The notes beneath the pieces were generated by a model. That model was given only the letters and a program-made list of their open reading frames with translations, did not search any database and was not told the DNA's origin. A stretch of 64,000 bases of DNA from JAWWPY01 sp963822825. Its GTDB lineage: Bacteria > Actinomycetota > Actinomycetes > Streptosporangiales > Streptosporangiaceae. Position numbers and translations under genes: made by a program. Positions 28,320 to 36,906 of the stretch are shown piece after piece. Numbering within the stretch: the stretch's first letter is position 1; every line of letters starts with the position of its first letter. The stretch lies in assembly GCA_963822825.1 (NCBI GenBank), contig CAWGIW010000008.1, forward strand, positions 1 through 64,000, read 5' to 3'.

Positions 28320-30086
28320 ATGCTGGCACCGCGAGACAGCCGCAGCCGGGAATCGCGCCGGCTCGACGGCCTGTGGCGTTTCCGGGTCGACCCCGGCGCC
28401 GAAGGCAGCGCCGGGCGCTGGTGGGAGCGGCGCTGGGACGATGCACGCGAGATCGCCGTCCCGGCGAGCTTTAACGATCTGACCACCGACCCGGCCGAGC
28501 GCGAGCACGTCGGTGACGTCTGGTATCAGCGTGACGTCCAGGTGCCCGCGTCCTGGGCGGGCCGGCGGATCGTGCTGCGATGTGACGCCGTCACCCACCG
28601 GGGGACCGTGTGGGCCGGTGACGTCCAGGTCGCCGAGCATGCCGGCGGCTACACCCCGTTCGAGGCCGACGTCACCCACTACGTCCGGTGCGGCGAGCCC
28701 TTCCGGCTCACGATCCGGGTGAACAACGAGCTGACCATGGCGACCATCCCACCCGGAACGATCTCGACCGGGGCCGGCGGCCGCCAGCAGCAGCGGTACT
28801 TCCACGATTTCTTCAACTATTCGGGGCTCCACCGGTCGGTGTGGCTGTACACGACGCCGCAGACGTATATCGCGGACGTGTCCGTCACCACCGACCTCGG
28901 CCGGCCCGCCGGATCCGGCCGGGTCGCGTACCACGTCAACGTCGCCGGCGCGGGACCGACTTCGGTCGTCCTCCGGGACGCGACCGGGGCCCTGGTCGCG
29001 GAGGCCACGGGATGCGACGGGGTGCTCGTCGTCAATGGCGTCCGCCCGTGGCGCTGTGAGGATCCGTACCTGTACCGGCTCGACGTCGAGCACGGCGAGG
29101 GCCCGGAGGCCGACCGGTACCCGCTGCCGGTCGGCATCCGCACCGTGCGCGTCGAGGGCACGCGCCTGCTGCTCAACGGGCAGCCCGTCCGGCTCCGCGG
29201 CTTCGGGATGCACGAAGACACCGCCCTGCGCGGCAAGGGGCACGACGACGCGCGGATGGTCCGCGACTTCGCCCTGCTGAAGTGGATCGGGGCGAATTCG
29301 TTCCGCACGTCCCACTACCCCTACGCCGAGGAAGTGCTCGACTACGCCGACCGCCAGGGCCTGCTCGTCATCGACGAGACCCCGGCCGTCGGGCTGCATC
29401 TCAGTCTCGGCCACATGGGCGACCCGGATACACCGACCTTCGGCCCCGGCCGGATCGGCGACCAGGCCCGGGCCGCCCACCTGGCGGCCATCAGGGAACT
29501 GATCGCCCGTGACCGTAACCACCCGAGCGTGGTGGCGTGGTCGATCGCGAACGAGCCCGACACCGCCGAGCCGGCCGCGCGGGACTATTTCGCGCCGCTG
29601 GCCGGTGCGGCCCGGGAGCTCGATCCGACCCGTCCGGTCTGCTTCGCGAACGTGGCCACGGCCCCCCCGGACCGCGACGTGGTGACCGACCTCTTCGATC
29701 TTGTCTGCGTCAACCGCTATTACGGCTGGTACGTGGACACCGGCGACCTGGCCGCGGCCGAGGAGCACCTGGAAAGCGAACTCCGCGCGTGGGCCCGCCA
29801 CGGCAAGCCCATTCTGGTCACCGAGTTCGGTGCCGACGCGATGCCCGGGCTGCACGCGCTCCCGCCGACCGTCTGGTCCGAGGAATACCAGCACGCCCTG
29901 ATAGCCATGTCGCTGCGGGTGTTCGGGCGGGTCCCCGAGGTCATCGGCGAGCACGTGTGGAACTTCGCCGATTTCGCCGCCGCCCAGGCCGTGCACCGGC
30001 CGGGCGGCAACCACAAAGGTGTGTTCACCCGCGACCGTCAGCCCAAGGCGGTGGCCTGGCTGCTCCGCGAGCTGTGGCGCGGCTGA
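28320..30086 (+). CDS. uidA: beta-glucuronidase, glycoside hydrolase family 2
   Basis: 588-residue GH2 enzyme. The N-terminal jelly roll (RRLDGLWRFRVDPG, VGDVWYQRDVQVPASW, FFNYSGLHRSVWLYT) and Ig-like domain precede the catalytic barrel. The acid-base is about E412 (SIANEPDT) and the nucleophile about E502 (VTEFGADA). NHKG (N564, K566) in HRPGGNHKGVFTRDRQPKAV matches the N-x-K motif that binds the glucuronate carboxylate, so glucuronidase rather than galactosidase is favoured. No signal peptide, so intracellular. ATG 28320 follows GAGGAGGGG. Released glucuronate could enter the uronate dehydrogenase route encoded at 8.7 kb. Confidence 0.92.
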   Translation: MLAPRDSRSRESRRLDGLWRFRVDPGAEGSAGRWWERRWDDAREIAVPASFNDLTTDPAEREHVGDVWYQRDVQVPASWAGRRIVLRCDAVTHRGTVWAGDVQVAEHAGGYTPFEADVTHYVRCGEPFRLTIRVNNELTMATIPPGTISTGAGGRQQQRYFHDFFNYSGLHRSVWLYTTPQTYIADVSVTTDLGRPAGSGRVAYHVNVAGAGPTSVVLRDATGALVAEATGCDGVLVVNGVRPWRCEDPYLYRLDVEHGEGPEADRYPLPVGIRTVRVEGTRLLLNGQPVRLRGFGMHEDTALRGKGHDDARMVRDFALLKWIGANSFRTSHYPYAEEVLDYADRQGLLVIDETPAVGLHLSLGHMGDPDTPTFGPGRIGDQARAAHLAAIRELIARDRNHPSVVAWSIANEPDTAEPAARDYFAPLAGAARELDPTRPVCFANVATAPPDRDVVTDLFDLVCVNRYYGWYVDTGDLAAAEEHLESELRAWARHGKPILVTEFGADAMPGLHALPPTVWSEEYQHALIAMSLRVFGRVPEVIGEHVWNFADFAAAQAVHRPGGNHKGVFTRDRQPKAVAWLLRELWRG

Positions 30087-30098
30087 CCGTGGCACCCG

Positions 30099-31455
30099 TC
30101 ACAGGTTGCCGAAGGCGTCCTCCAGGATGGACAGCCCCTCCTCCAGCAGATGCTCGCCGATCACCAGCGGCGGCAGGAAGCGCAGCACGTTCCCGAACGT
30201 CCCGCAGGTGAGCACGACCAGTCCCGCCGCGTGACAGGCCTTCGCGACCTGTGCCGCGGCCGCGGCGTCCGGCTCGATGCCGCCGGGCCGGACCAGCTCG
30301 ATCGCGATCATCGCGCCACGGCCCCGGATGTCACCGATGGCGGGGTGCGTCTCAGCCAGCTTGTGCAGCCTCGGCAGCATGATCTCGCCGATCCGCCGGG
30401 CTCCCCCGGCGAGGTCCTCGGCCGCCATGGTCTCGATGGCCCCGAGCGCCGCCGCGCAGGCCACCGGGTTCCCGCCGAAGGTGCCGCCGAGCCCGCCGAT
30501 GTGCACCGAGTCCATGACCTCCGCCCGCCCGGTGACCCCGGCCAGCGGCAGCCCGCCCGCGATCCCCTTCGCGGTCGTGACCAGATCGGGCACGACCCCC
30601 TCGTGGTCGCAGGCGAACCAGTCGCCGGTCCGGCAGAACCCGGTCTGGATCTCATCGGCGATCAGCAGGATGCCGTGCGCGGCGCAGAACTCGGCCAGGC
30701 CCGGCAGGAACCCTTCGGGCGGAACAACGAAACCACCCTCGCCCTGGATCGGCTCGATCAGCACCGCGGCGACGTTACCTTCACCGACCTGGGTGTGAAT
30801 CAGCCCGGTGATGACGTCCAGGGCCTCCGCCGCGCACCGCTCCGGGCCGCCGGGCCAGCGCAGCGGATAGGCCATCGGCATCCGGTAGATCTCACCGGCG
30901 AACGGGCCGAACTTGTCCTTGTACGGCATGTTCTTCGCGGTCAGCGCCATGGTCAGGTTGGTCCGGCCGTGGTACGCGTGGTCGAACGCGACAATCGCGG
31001 GCCGCCCCGTGGCGTGCCGGGCGATCTTGACGGCGTTCTCCACCGCCTCCGCGCCGGAGTTGACCAGCGCCGACCGCTTGTCGTGATCGCCGGGGGTGCG
31101 GCGGGCGAGTTCCTCGCACACGGCCACGTACTCCTCATAGGGCGTGACCATGAAGCAGGTGTGAGTGAACCGGGTGGCCTGCTCACGGACCCGCGCGGCC
31201 ACCCGCGGCGCGCTGTTGCCCACGGAGGCCACCGCGATCCCCGACCCGAAGTCGATGAGCGAGTTGCCGTCGGCGTCGAACCAGCACCCCGCCGCCCGCC
31301 GCCGTGATGAACACCGGCAGGACATGGCTGACCCCCCGGGCCACGCTGGCGTCGCGCCGGGCCAGGAGCGCCCGCGAGGCGGGGCCGGGGATCTCGGTGA
31401 CAAGGCGGCGTTCCTGGGGGAGACCAGGGCCGCCGGCTGAGGTTGGCACGGTCAT
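30099..31455 (-). CDS. gabT: 4-aminobutyrate-type aminotransferase, one frameshift
   Basis: Class III PLP aminotransferase of about 451 residues. The N-terminus from the ATG at 31455 (MTVPTSAGGPGLPQERRLVT, LLARRDASVARGVSHVLPVF) is in a different frame from the rest; the shift is near 31290, just before FDADGNSLIDFGSGIAVASV. The remainder is complete: SALVNSGAEAVENAVKIAR, FDHAYHGRTNLTMALTAKNM, VAAVLIEPIQGEGGFVVPPE, the PLP lysine in VTTAKGIAGGLPLAGV and GTFGGNPVACAAALGAIE. The AMPYKDKFGPFA-like loop is typical of GabT. It would convert GABA and 2-oxoglutarate to succinate semialdehyde and glutamate. It is divergent from pcaB. Confidence 0.85.
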
Positions 31456-31709
31456 ACAGCGACCATAAAGCACGAACACCCAAGATTGCAGAAACGGATT
31501 CCCGTCCCTCATCCCTCACCCGCCCCCGGCGCGCGCCACGTGACCCCGGGAACCAATGTGGTGGTGGCGAACGCATGCCCGGCGGCGTCCTACAGGGTCA
31601 GCTGGGCCAGTGTGATTCCGTAGCCGACGGCGAGCGCGGGCTATCGTGGAGCGGCCGCCGGCGTCGCTGTCAGCCCGGAGGACGTATCAGTCGGAACTAG
31701 GAGCAGGCG

Positions 31710-33167
31710 GTGCGCACTGACCAGGGGCTCTTCGCGGGCGTCTTCGGCCGCGGCGGCGTGGACACCGGGGATGACGCATGGTTGCAGGCCATGCTGGACA
31801 CCGAGGCCGCTCTGGCCCGGGCGCTGGAGCGGGCCGGCCTGGCCGGGCCCGGGGCCGGGGCGGTGGTGACCGCCGCGGCGCGGGCGGACGCGTTCGACCC
31901 CGCCGAGCTGGGCCGGCAGGCCGCGCTCACCGGCAACCCGGTGCCGGCCCTGGTGCGGGAATTGAGCAAGCTCGTCCCCCCGGACGCGGCCGCCGCCGTC
32001 CATCAGGGCGCGACCAGCCAGGACATCATCGACACCGCGGCGATGCTGCTGGCCGCCCGCGCGCTGTCCGCGGTGGCCGCGGACCTGTCGGTGGCCGCGG
32101 AGGCCGCCGCCGGACTCGCGGCCGCGCACCGGGACACCATCATGATCGGCCGCACGCTGCTTCAGCAGGCGGTGCCGGTCACATTCGGGCTGGTCGCAGC
32201 GGGGTGGCTGGTTGGCCTGGACGACGCTCACGATGCACTGGCCCGGGTCCGCGCCGAACGCCTGGCGATCCAGTTCGGCGGGGCGGCGGGCACGCTCGCC
32301 TCGCTGGGCGGCGCCGGCCGGCGGGTAGCCGGGCTGCTCGCCGACGAACTCGGGCTCGTCCTGCCGGTGCTGCCCTGGCACACCAACCGGATGCGCGTGC
32401 TGGACGTGGCCGGGACATGCGCCCGGGCGGCTGGGGTGCTCGGCAAGGTGGCCAGGGACGTCACCCTGCTGGCCCAGTCCGAGGTGGCTGAGGTCCGGGA
32501 GGGCGGTGGCCCAGGTGCTGGCGGCCACCCCGCGGGCGGACCTGCCGGATCCCGGGGCGTCGGCGTGGGCGGCCGGGGCGAGGGTGGCCGGGGCGTGGGC
32601 GGCCGGGGCGGTTCGTCGGCGATGCCGCATAAGCGCAACCCGGTGGGGGCGATCGCCATGCTCGGCTGCACGCGGCAGGTGCCGGGGCTGATCGCCACCC
32701 TGACCGCGGCCGCCGAGCAGGAGCATCAGCGCGCCGCCGGGGCTTGGCACGCAGAGTGGGAGCCGTTCAGTGACCTGCTCCGGCTGACCGGCTCGGCCGC
32801 GTCCTGGGGGGCGGAACTGCTGACCGGCCTGGAGGTGGACCCGGCCAGTATGCGCCGGAACCTGGAGGCGGCCGGCGGGCTGCCGATGGCCGAACACGTT
32901 GCCTCGGTGCTCGGGCCGGCGCTGGGCCGGATCGCCGCGCATGATCTGGTCGCTGAGGCCAGCGCGCGGGCGGCGAAAGATGGCGTTCTCCTGCGGGACG
33001 CCCTGCTGGGCACCCCGGAGATCAGGCAGCGGCTCGACGAGGCCGGGATCACCCCGGATGAGGTCGAATCCGCCCTGGACCCAGCTGGCTACTTGGGCTC
33101 GGCGGGGGAGTTCGTGGACGCGGCCCTCGGCGCGCACGCCGCGGCCGGGTCCCGGCTGCCCCGCTGA
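31710..33167 (+). CDS. pcaB: 3-carboxy-cis,cis-muconate cycloisomerase with a glycine-rich insertion
   Basis: Fumarase/argininosuccinase-superfamily enzyme (485 residues) that lactonises beta-carboxymuconate, the step after protocatechuate 3,4-cleavage. Three signature regions are present: VHQGATSQDIIDTA, LLQQAVPVTFGLVAAGWL and GGSSAMPHKRNPVGAI. Between AQSEVAEVREGG and GGSSAMPHK lies about 35 extra residues, nearly all Gly, Ala, Arg and Val (GVGVGGRGEGGRGVGGRG), encoded by imperfect GC-rich repeats. This is the flexible catalytic loop of the superfamily, so an effect on activity is possible. GTG 31710 follows GGAG. First gene of the pca series. Confidence 0.9.
   Translation: MRTDQGLFAGVFGRGGVDTGDDAWLQAMLDTEAALARALERAGLAGPGAGAVVTAAARADAFDPAELGRQAALTGNPVPALVRELSKLVPPDAAAAVHQGATSQDIIDTAAMLLAARALSAVAADLSVAAEAAAGLAAAHRDTIMIGRTLLQQAVPVTFGLVAAGWLVGLDDAHDALARVRAERLAIQFGGAAGTLASLGGAGRRVAGLLADELGLVLPVLPWHTNRMRVLDVAGTCARAAGVLGKVARDVTLLAQSEVAEVREGGGPGAGGHPAGGPAGSRGVGVGGRGEGGRGVGGRGGSSAMPHKRNPVGAIAMLGCTRQVPGLIATLTAAAEQEHQRAAGAWHAEWEPFSDLLRLTGSAASWGAELLTGLEVDPASMRRNLEAAGGLPMAEHVASVLGPALGRIAAHDLVAEASARAAKDGVLLRDALLGTPEIRQRLDEAGITPDEVESALDPAGYLGSAGEFVDAALGAHAAAGSRLPR
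32562..32610 (+). repeat. 19-bp repeat in the pcaB insertion
   Basis: GGCGTGGGCGGCCGGGGCG occurs at 32562-32580 and 32592-32610 (30-base period, in frame), separated by a related AGGGTGGCCGG. It encodes Gly/Arg/Val residues within the cycloisomerase active-site loop. Confidence 0.8.
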
Positions 33168-33194
33168 CCCCCGTGACGATGGAAGGAAAGCTCG

Positions 33195-33572
33195 ATGGAT
33201 GACACCGAACGCGCCACGGCGGGGATGACCGTCCGCCGCGAGGTACTCGGCGATGCGCACGTCAACCGGGCCGTGGCCGGCGCGACGCCGCTCACCGCGC
33301 CCTTCCAGGACTTCATCACCCGGTACGCGTGGGGGGAGATCTGGTCGCGGCCCGGGCTGTCCCGCGCCGAGCGGAGCATCGTCACGCTCACCGCGCTCGC
33401 TGTGCTCAGGCAGGACGAGGAACTGGCCATGCACCTGCGCGGCGCGCTGCGCAATGGGCTCACCGCCGACCAGATCCGGGAGGTGCTGCTCCAGGTCGCC
33501 GTCTATGCCGGGGTCCCAGCCGCCAACCGGGCCTTCCGCGTAGCCCAGCGCGTGCTGGCGGACAGCCTCTGA
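33195..33572 (+). CDS. pcaC: 4-carboxymuconolactone decarboxylase
   Basis: 125-residue AhpD-fold enzyme that decarboxylates gamma-carboxymuconolactone to 3-oxoadipate enol-lactone. Family features: RREVLGDAHVNRA, FQDFITRYAWGEIWSRPGLS, RSIVTLTALAVLRQDEELAM and IREVLLQVAVYAGVPAANRA, with the proton-shuttle residues around the E-HLR-AL stretch. ATG 33195 has GGAAGGAAAG upstream. It follows pcaB by 27 bases. In several actinomycetes PcaC is fused to PcaD; here they are separate, with pcaD 9 kb downstream. Confidence 0.92.
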   Translation: MDDTERATAGMTVRREVLGDAHVNRAVAGATPLTAPFQDFITRYAWGEIWSRPGLSRAERSIVTLTALAVLRQDEELAMHLRGALRNGLTADQIREVLLQVAVYAGVPAANRAFRVAQRVLADSL

Positions 33573-33628
33573 CGGCAGGTTCCGAGCGGCGCCCCTGCCA
33601 TCAGGGAGAACACTCGTGAGAGGATGTC

Positions 33629-33637
33629 CGTATTACG
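33629..33637. promoter_or_regulatory. small palindrome in the pcaC-pcaI gap
   Basis: CGTATTACG is a 9-base palindrome in an A/T-richer 135-base gap between pcaC and pcaI, followed by TACTTATAG. The gap is the only sizeable one within the pca series and may hold a second promoter. IclR-type PcaR operators are short palindromes of similar style, but no PcaR gene is seen here. Weak support. Confidence 0.25.
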
Positions 33638-33708
33638 AACGACTGTACTTATAGCGACCAAATCGTCAATATGGTTTTGTTGCAGGCGGCCTGAGGGGCA
33701 GGAGGGGA

Positions 33709-34572
33709 ATGGCCGAGATCGTCTCACTCGCTGATGCTGTCGCGCGCGCCATCCACGATGGCGACGCGGTGGCGATGGAAGGATTCACGCACCTCATCCC
33801 GTTCGCCGCGGGCCGCGAGATCATCAGGCAGCGGCGGCGTGAGCTCACACTGATCAGGATGACCCCAGACGTGCTGTACGACCAGCTGATCGGGGCCGGC
33901 TGCGCCAGCAAGCTGATCTTCTCGTGGGCGGGCAACCCCGGGGTCGGCTCGCTGCACCGGGTCCGCGACGCCGTGGAGAACTCCTGGCCGGGCCCGCTTC
34001 AACTGGAGGAGCACAGCCACGCGGGCATGGCCAACCGGTACGTGGCCGGGGCGTCCGGCGTGCCGTTCGCGGTGCTGCGCGGATACCGTGGCACCGGCCT
34101 CGAGGGTCTGCCTGGCCTGGACGGCGGTCCGGCGGTCCGCCCGATTACCTGCCCGTTCACCGGTGAGACGCTCACCGCCGTGGCCGCGCTCCGGCCCGAC
34201 GTGGCGGTGATCCACGCCCAGCGGGCCGACCGGGCGGGGAACGTCCAGCTCTGGGGCATCACCGGGGTGCAGAAGGAAGCCGTGCTCGGTGCCCAGCGGT
34301 CGATCGTCACCGTCGAGGAGGTCGTCAACGTCCTCCGGCCCCAGCCGGGGGCTATCGTGCTGCCGTCCTGGACGGTTGGTTACGTGGCTGAGGTGCCGGG
34401 GGGAGCACACCCGTCCTACGCGCTCGGCTATTCGGCCCGCGACAACGGCTTCTATCAGGCCTGGGACGAGACCAGCCGGGACCGGGAACGATTCCTGCGG
34501 TGGCTGGACACCGAAGTATTCGGGGTGAGCCCGGGCAGCCTGGCCGGCACCCGGACCGGCGAGGGAGGATGA
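33709..34572 (+). CDS. pcaI: 3-oxoadipate CoA-transferase subunit A
   Basis: Class I CoA-transferase alpha subunit, 287 residues, of the actinobacterial PcaI type: VARAIHDGDAVAMEGFTHLI, ELTLIRMTPDVLYDQLIGAG, SLHRVRDAVENSWPGPLQLE, EEHSHAGMANRYVAGASGVP and PDVAVIHAQRADRAGNVQLW. With PcaJ it transfers CoA from succinyl-CoA to 3-oxoadipate, the last activation step of the 3,4-cleavage branch. ATG 33709 has GGAGGGG upstream. PcaJ starts 5 bases after the stop, or overlaps it if the ATG at 34569 is used. Confidence 0.9.
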   Translation: MAEIVSLADAVARAIHDGDAVAMEGFTHLIPFAAGREIIRQRRRELTLIRMTPDVLYDQLIGAGCASKLIFSWAGNPGVGSLHRVRDAVENSWPGPLQLEEHSHAGMANRYVAGASGVPFAVLRGYRGTGLEGLPGLDGGPAVRPITCPFTGETLTAVAALRPDVAVIHAQRADRAGNVQLWGITGVQKEAVLGAQRSIVTVEEVVNVLRPQPGAIVLPSWTVGYVAEVPGGAHPSYALGYSARDNGFYQAWDETSRDRERFLRWLDTEVFGVSPGSLAGTRTGEGG

Positions 34573-34577
34573 GGGCC

Positions 34578-35399
34578 ATGCACGGCACAGGCCCGGCGGC
34601 CACGGCGCCCGCGGCAGCCGCCGAACCAGCCTCGTATACGGCCGACGAGATGATGACGGCCTGCGCGGCCCGGGCCCTCCACGACGGTATGGCGTGCTTT
34701 GTGGGGATCGGGCTGCCCAGCGCGGCCGCTAACCTGGCGCGGGCCACGCACGCCCCGAAGCTCGTCCTTATTTACGAGTCGGGCACCATCGGCGCCAAGC
34801 CGGACCGGCTCCCGCTCTCCATCGGAGACGGCATCCTGGCCGAGACCGCCGACGCGGTGGTGAGTGTGCCCGAGATCTTCAACTACTGGCTGCAGCCGGG
34901 CCGGATCGGCATCGGATTCCTCGGTGCGGCGCAGATCGACCGGTTCGGCAACATCAACACGACCGTCATCGGCGAGACTTATGCCCAGCCGAAGGTGCGG
35001 CTGCCGGGGGCGGGCGGCGCGCCCGAGATCGCCGCGTCCTGCCGTGAGGTGATCGTTATCGTGCGGCAGACCCGCCGGTCCTTTGTGCAGCGGGTCGACT
35101 TCGTCACGTCGATCGGCTACGGTGACGGCCCCGGCCGCCGGCGTCGTCTGGGGCTGACCGGGGCGGGACCGCGGAAGGTCATCACCGATCTTGGCGTCCT
35201 CGAGCCGGACCCGGCCACCTGCGAGCTCACCCTGACCGGGGTATACCCGGGTGTATCCGTCACTGACGTCAGGGCCAGGACCGGCTGGGATCTGGCTGTC
35301 TCGGACTCCATCGAAGTGATCGGGTCACCGTCGGCATCCGAACTGACCGCCTTGCGTGGGCTCCAGGCGATTACCCATGGCAGCGAGGGAGCACCTTGA
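34578..35399 (+). CDS. pcaJ: 3-oxoadipate CoA-transferase subunit B
   Basis: Class I CoA-transferase beta subunit of 273 residues: YTADEMMTACAARALHDGMA, FVGIGLPSAAANLARATHAP, LVLIYESGTIGAKPDRLPLS (catalytic Glu in YESG), IGIGFLGAAQIDRFGNINTT. Partner of the preceding gene. ATG 34578 sits nine bases after GGGAGG; the ATG at 34569 overlaps the pcaI stop but is too close to that site. The stop overlaps pcaH by one base (TGATG). Confidence 0.9.
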   Translation: MHGTGPAATAPAAAAEPASYTADEMMTACAARALHDGMACFVGIGLPSAAANLARATHAPKLVLIYESGTIGAKPDRLPLSIGDGILAETADAVVSVPEIFNYWLQPGRIGIGFLGAAQIDRFGNINTTVIGETYAQPKVRLPGAGGAPEIAASCREVIVIVRQTRRSFVQRVDFVTSIGYGDGPGRRRRLGLTGAGPRKVITDLGVLEPDPATCELTLTGVYPGVSVTDVRARTGWDLAVSDSIEVIGSPSASELTALRGLQAITHGSEGAP

Positions 35400-36142
35400 T
35401 GAGCGCTCAGGCACCGTCGGTCCGTGGGTTCACACTGCCGTCGTACGAGCGGCCACGTGGGCTGCATCCGCCCCTTGACTCCCCCGGGTACCGGGCCGCG
35501 GAGTTGCGGGCACCGCGGCGGCCGCTGGTGGCGCTGCCGCACCGGCTGACCGAGATCACCGGGCCGCTGCTCGGTGAGGAGCGGGTGACGCCCGCGGACG
35601 CCGACCTGACCACCCAGCACGCGGGTGAGCCGCTCGGCGAGCGGATCATCGTCAGCGGCCGGCTGCTCGACGGCGGCGGACGCCCGATCCCCGGCACGTT
35701 GATCGAGGTCTGGCAGGCCAACTCGGCGGGCCGGTACGCGCACCCGGTCGATAACCATCCCGCGCCGCTGGACCCGAACTTCTCCGGAGCCGGCCGGTGC
35801 CTGACCGACTCCGAGGGCAGGTACCGGTTCGTCACCATCAAGCCGGGCGCGTACCCGTGGCGGAATCATCCGAACGCCTGGCGCCCGGCGCACATCCACT
35901 TCTCGCTGCTCGGCCGCGCATTCCCGCAGCGACTGGTCACCCAGATGTACTTTCCCGGGGACCCGCTCTTCAGCCAGGACCCCATCGTCAGCTCGATCCC
36001 CGACCCGAAGGCCCGTGAGCGCCTGATCGCCCGGTTCGACCTGGGGCTGACCCAGCCCGACTGGGCGCTCGGCTTCGAGTGGGACATCGTGCTGCGCGGG
36101 ACCGGGGCGGCCATGCTGGAGCGCGCGGAGGACCACCGGTGA
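35399..36142 (+). CDS. pcaH: protocatechuate 3,4-dioxygenase beta subunit
   Basis: Intradiol dioxygenase beta subunit, 247 residues, carrying the catalytic ferric iron. The four ligands are at the expected spacing: Y113 (GRYAHP), Y152 (GAYPWRNHPNAWRPAHIHF), H165 and H167. The numbering runs a constant +5 against the Pseudomonas enzyme (Tyr108, Tyr147, His160, His162). RPLVALPHRLTEITGPLLGE and GTLIEVWQANSAGRYAHPVD are typical. It cleaves protocatechuate between C3 and C4. The ATG overlaps the pcaJ stop; the stop overlaps pcaG by 4 bases. A second, decayed pcaH end is found at 42842. Confidence 0.95.
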   Translation: MSAQAPSVRGFTLPSYERPRGLHPPLDSPGYRAAELRAPRRPLVALPHRLTEITGPLLGEERVTPADADLTTQHAGEPLGERIIVSGRLLDGGGRPIPGTLIEVWQANSAGRYAHPVDNHPAPLDPNFSGAGRCLTDSEGRYRFVTIKPGAYPWRNHPNAWRPAHIHFSLLGRAFPQRLVTQMYFPGDPLFSQDPIVSSIPDPKARERLIARFDLGLTQPDWALGFEWDIVLRGTGAAMLERAEDHR

Positions 36143-36834
36143 CCGCCGGGCTGACACCGTCCCAGACGGTAGGCCCGTTCATGGCGATCGTGCTGCCGTG
36201 GCCGGATGGCCCGTTCGTGGTTCCCGAGGGTACGCCCGGTGCCATCCAGATCACCGGGCGGCTGCTGGACGGCGCCGGAGCGCCGGTGCCGGATGGCCTG
36301 ATCGAGACCTGGCAGGCGGACCCGGACGGCCGTTTCGCTCACCCCGACGATCCGCGCGGCGCGGCGGAGCCGGCCAACGCCGCGTTCCGCGGCTTCGGCC
36401 GCTGCCCGACCGGGCCGGATGGCGGCTACCGCATCGTGACGCTGCGACCCGGCCCGCTGCCGGCCTTGAGACCCGGCCCGCTGCCGGCCTTGAACGGGGA
36501 AGGGGACGTGAGGGGGGAAGGGGACGTGAGGGGGGAAGGGGACGTGAGGGGGGAAGGGGACGTGAGGGGGGAAGGGGAGGTGGGCGGGGATACCGAGGCA
36601 CCGCACCTGGACGTCTCCGTGTTCGGGCGGGGCATGCTCGACCGGGTGGTGACCCGGATCTACTTCCCCGACGAGCAGGAGGCGAACGCGGCCGATCCGG
36701 TGCTGGCGGCGATCGCGGACCCCGACCGCCGGGCCACGCTGGTCGCCACCGTGGCGCCTGACGGACCGCCGGACGAGTTCCGGTTCGACATCCGGTTGCA
36801 GGGCGCGCGGGAGACGGTCTTCTTCGATGTCTGA
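36139..36834 (+). CDS. pcaG: protocatechuate 3,4-dioxygenase alpha subunit with tandem-repeat insertion
   Basis: Intradiol dioxygenase alpha subunit of 231 residues. It has no iron ligands but forms part of the substrate pocket: LTPSQTVGPFMAIVLPW, GLIETWQADPDGRFAHPDDP and APHLDVSVFGRGMLDRVVTR are characteristic. Where relatives have a short PGPVPGPDGR-like turn before APHL, this protein has RPGPLPAL twice and then GEGDVR four times plus one variant, about 40 extra residues encoded by two minisatellites. Start GTG 36139 overlaps the pcaH stop. The charged repeat probably loops out of the core, but its effect on the PcaGH assembly is unknown. The gap to ligK is 72 bases. Confidence 0.92.
   Translation: MTAGLTPSQTVGPFMAIVLPWPDGPFVVPEGTPGAIQITGRLLDGAGAPVPDGLIETWQADPDGRFAHPDDPRGAAEPANAAFRGFGRCPTGPDGGYRIVTLRPGPLPALRPGPLPALNGEGDVRGEGDVRGEGDVRGEGDVRGEGEVGGDTEAPHLDVSVFGRGMLDRVVTRIYFPDEQEANAADPVLAAIADPDRRATLVATVAPDGPPDEFRFDIRLQGARETVFFDV
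36446..36585 (+). repeat. two in-frame minisatellites inside pcaG
   Basis: A 24-base unit occurs twice (36446-36469, 36470-36493; protein RPGPLPAL). It is followed by an 18-base unit, GGGGAAGGGGACGTGAGG, in four perfect copies (36496-36567) and one variant (36568-36585; protein GEGDVR). Both unit lengths are multiples of three, so copy-number change keeps the frame. Confidence 0.95.
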
Positions 36835-36906
36835 ACCGATACCTCTGGCGGCTTCGCGTCCCAGCGATGCCCTCAAACCTGATCATTCGCCGAGAGGAGC
36901 ATCCAC

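Noticed and set aside
27843..30095. 750-codon open frame on the reverse strand
   Set aside because: It is the antisense shadow of the GH2 gene and the DUF4097 gene; the composition (many Arg, Pro, Gly, His, Val) and lack of any family resemblance show high-GC frame openness.
31641..33434. 597-codon reverse open frame
   Set aside because: Antisense to pcaB; no motifs and a biased composition.
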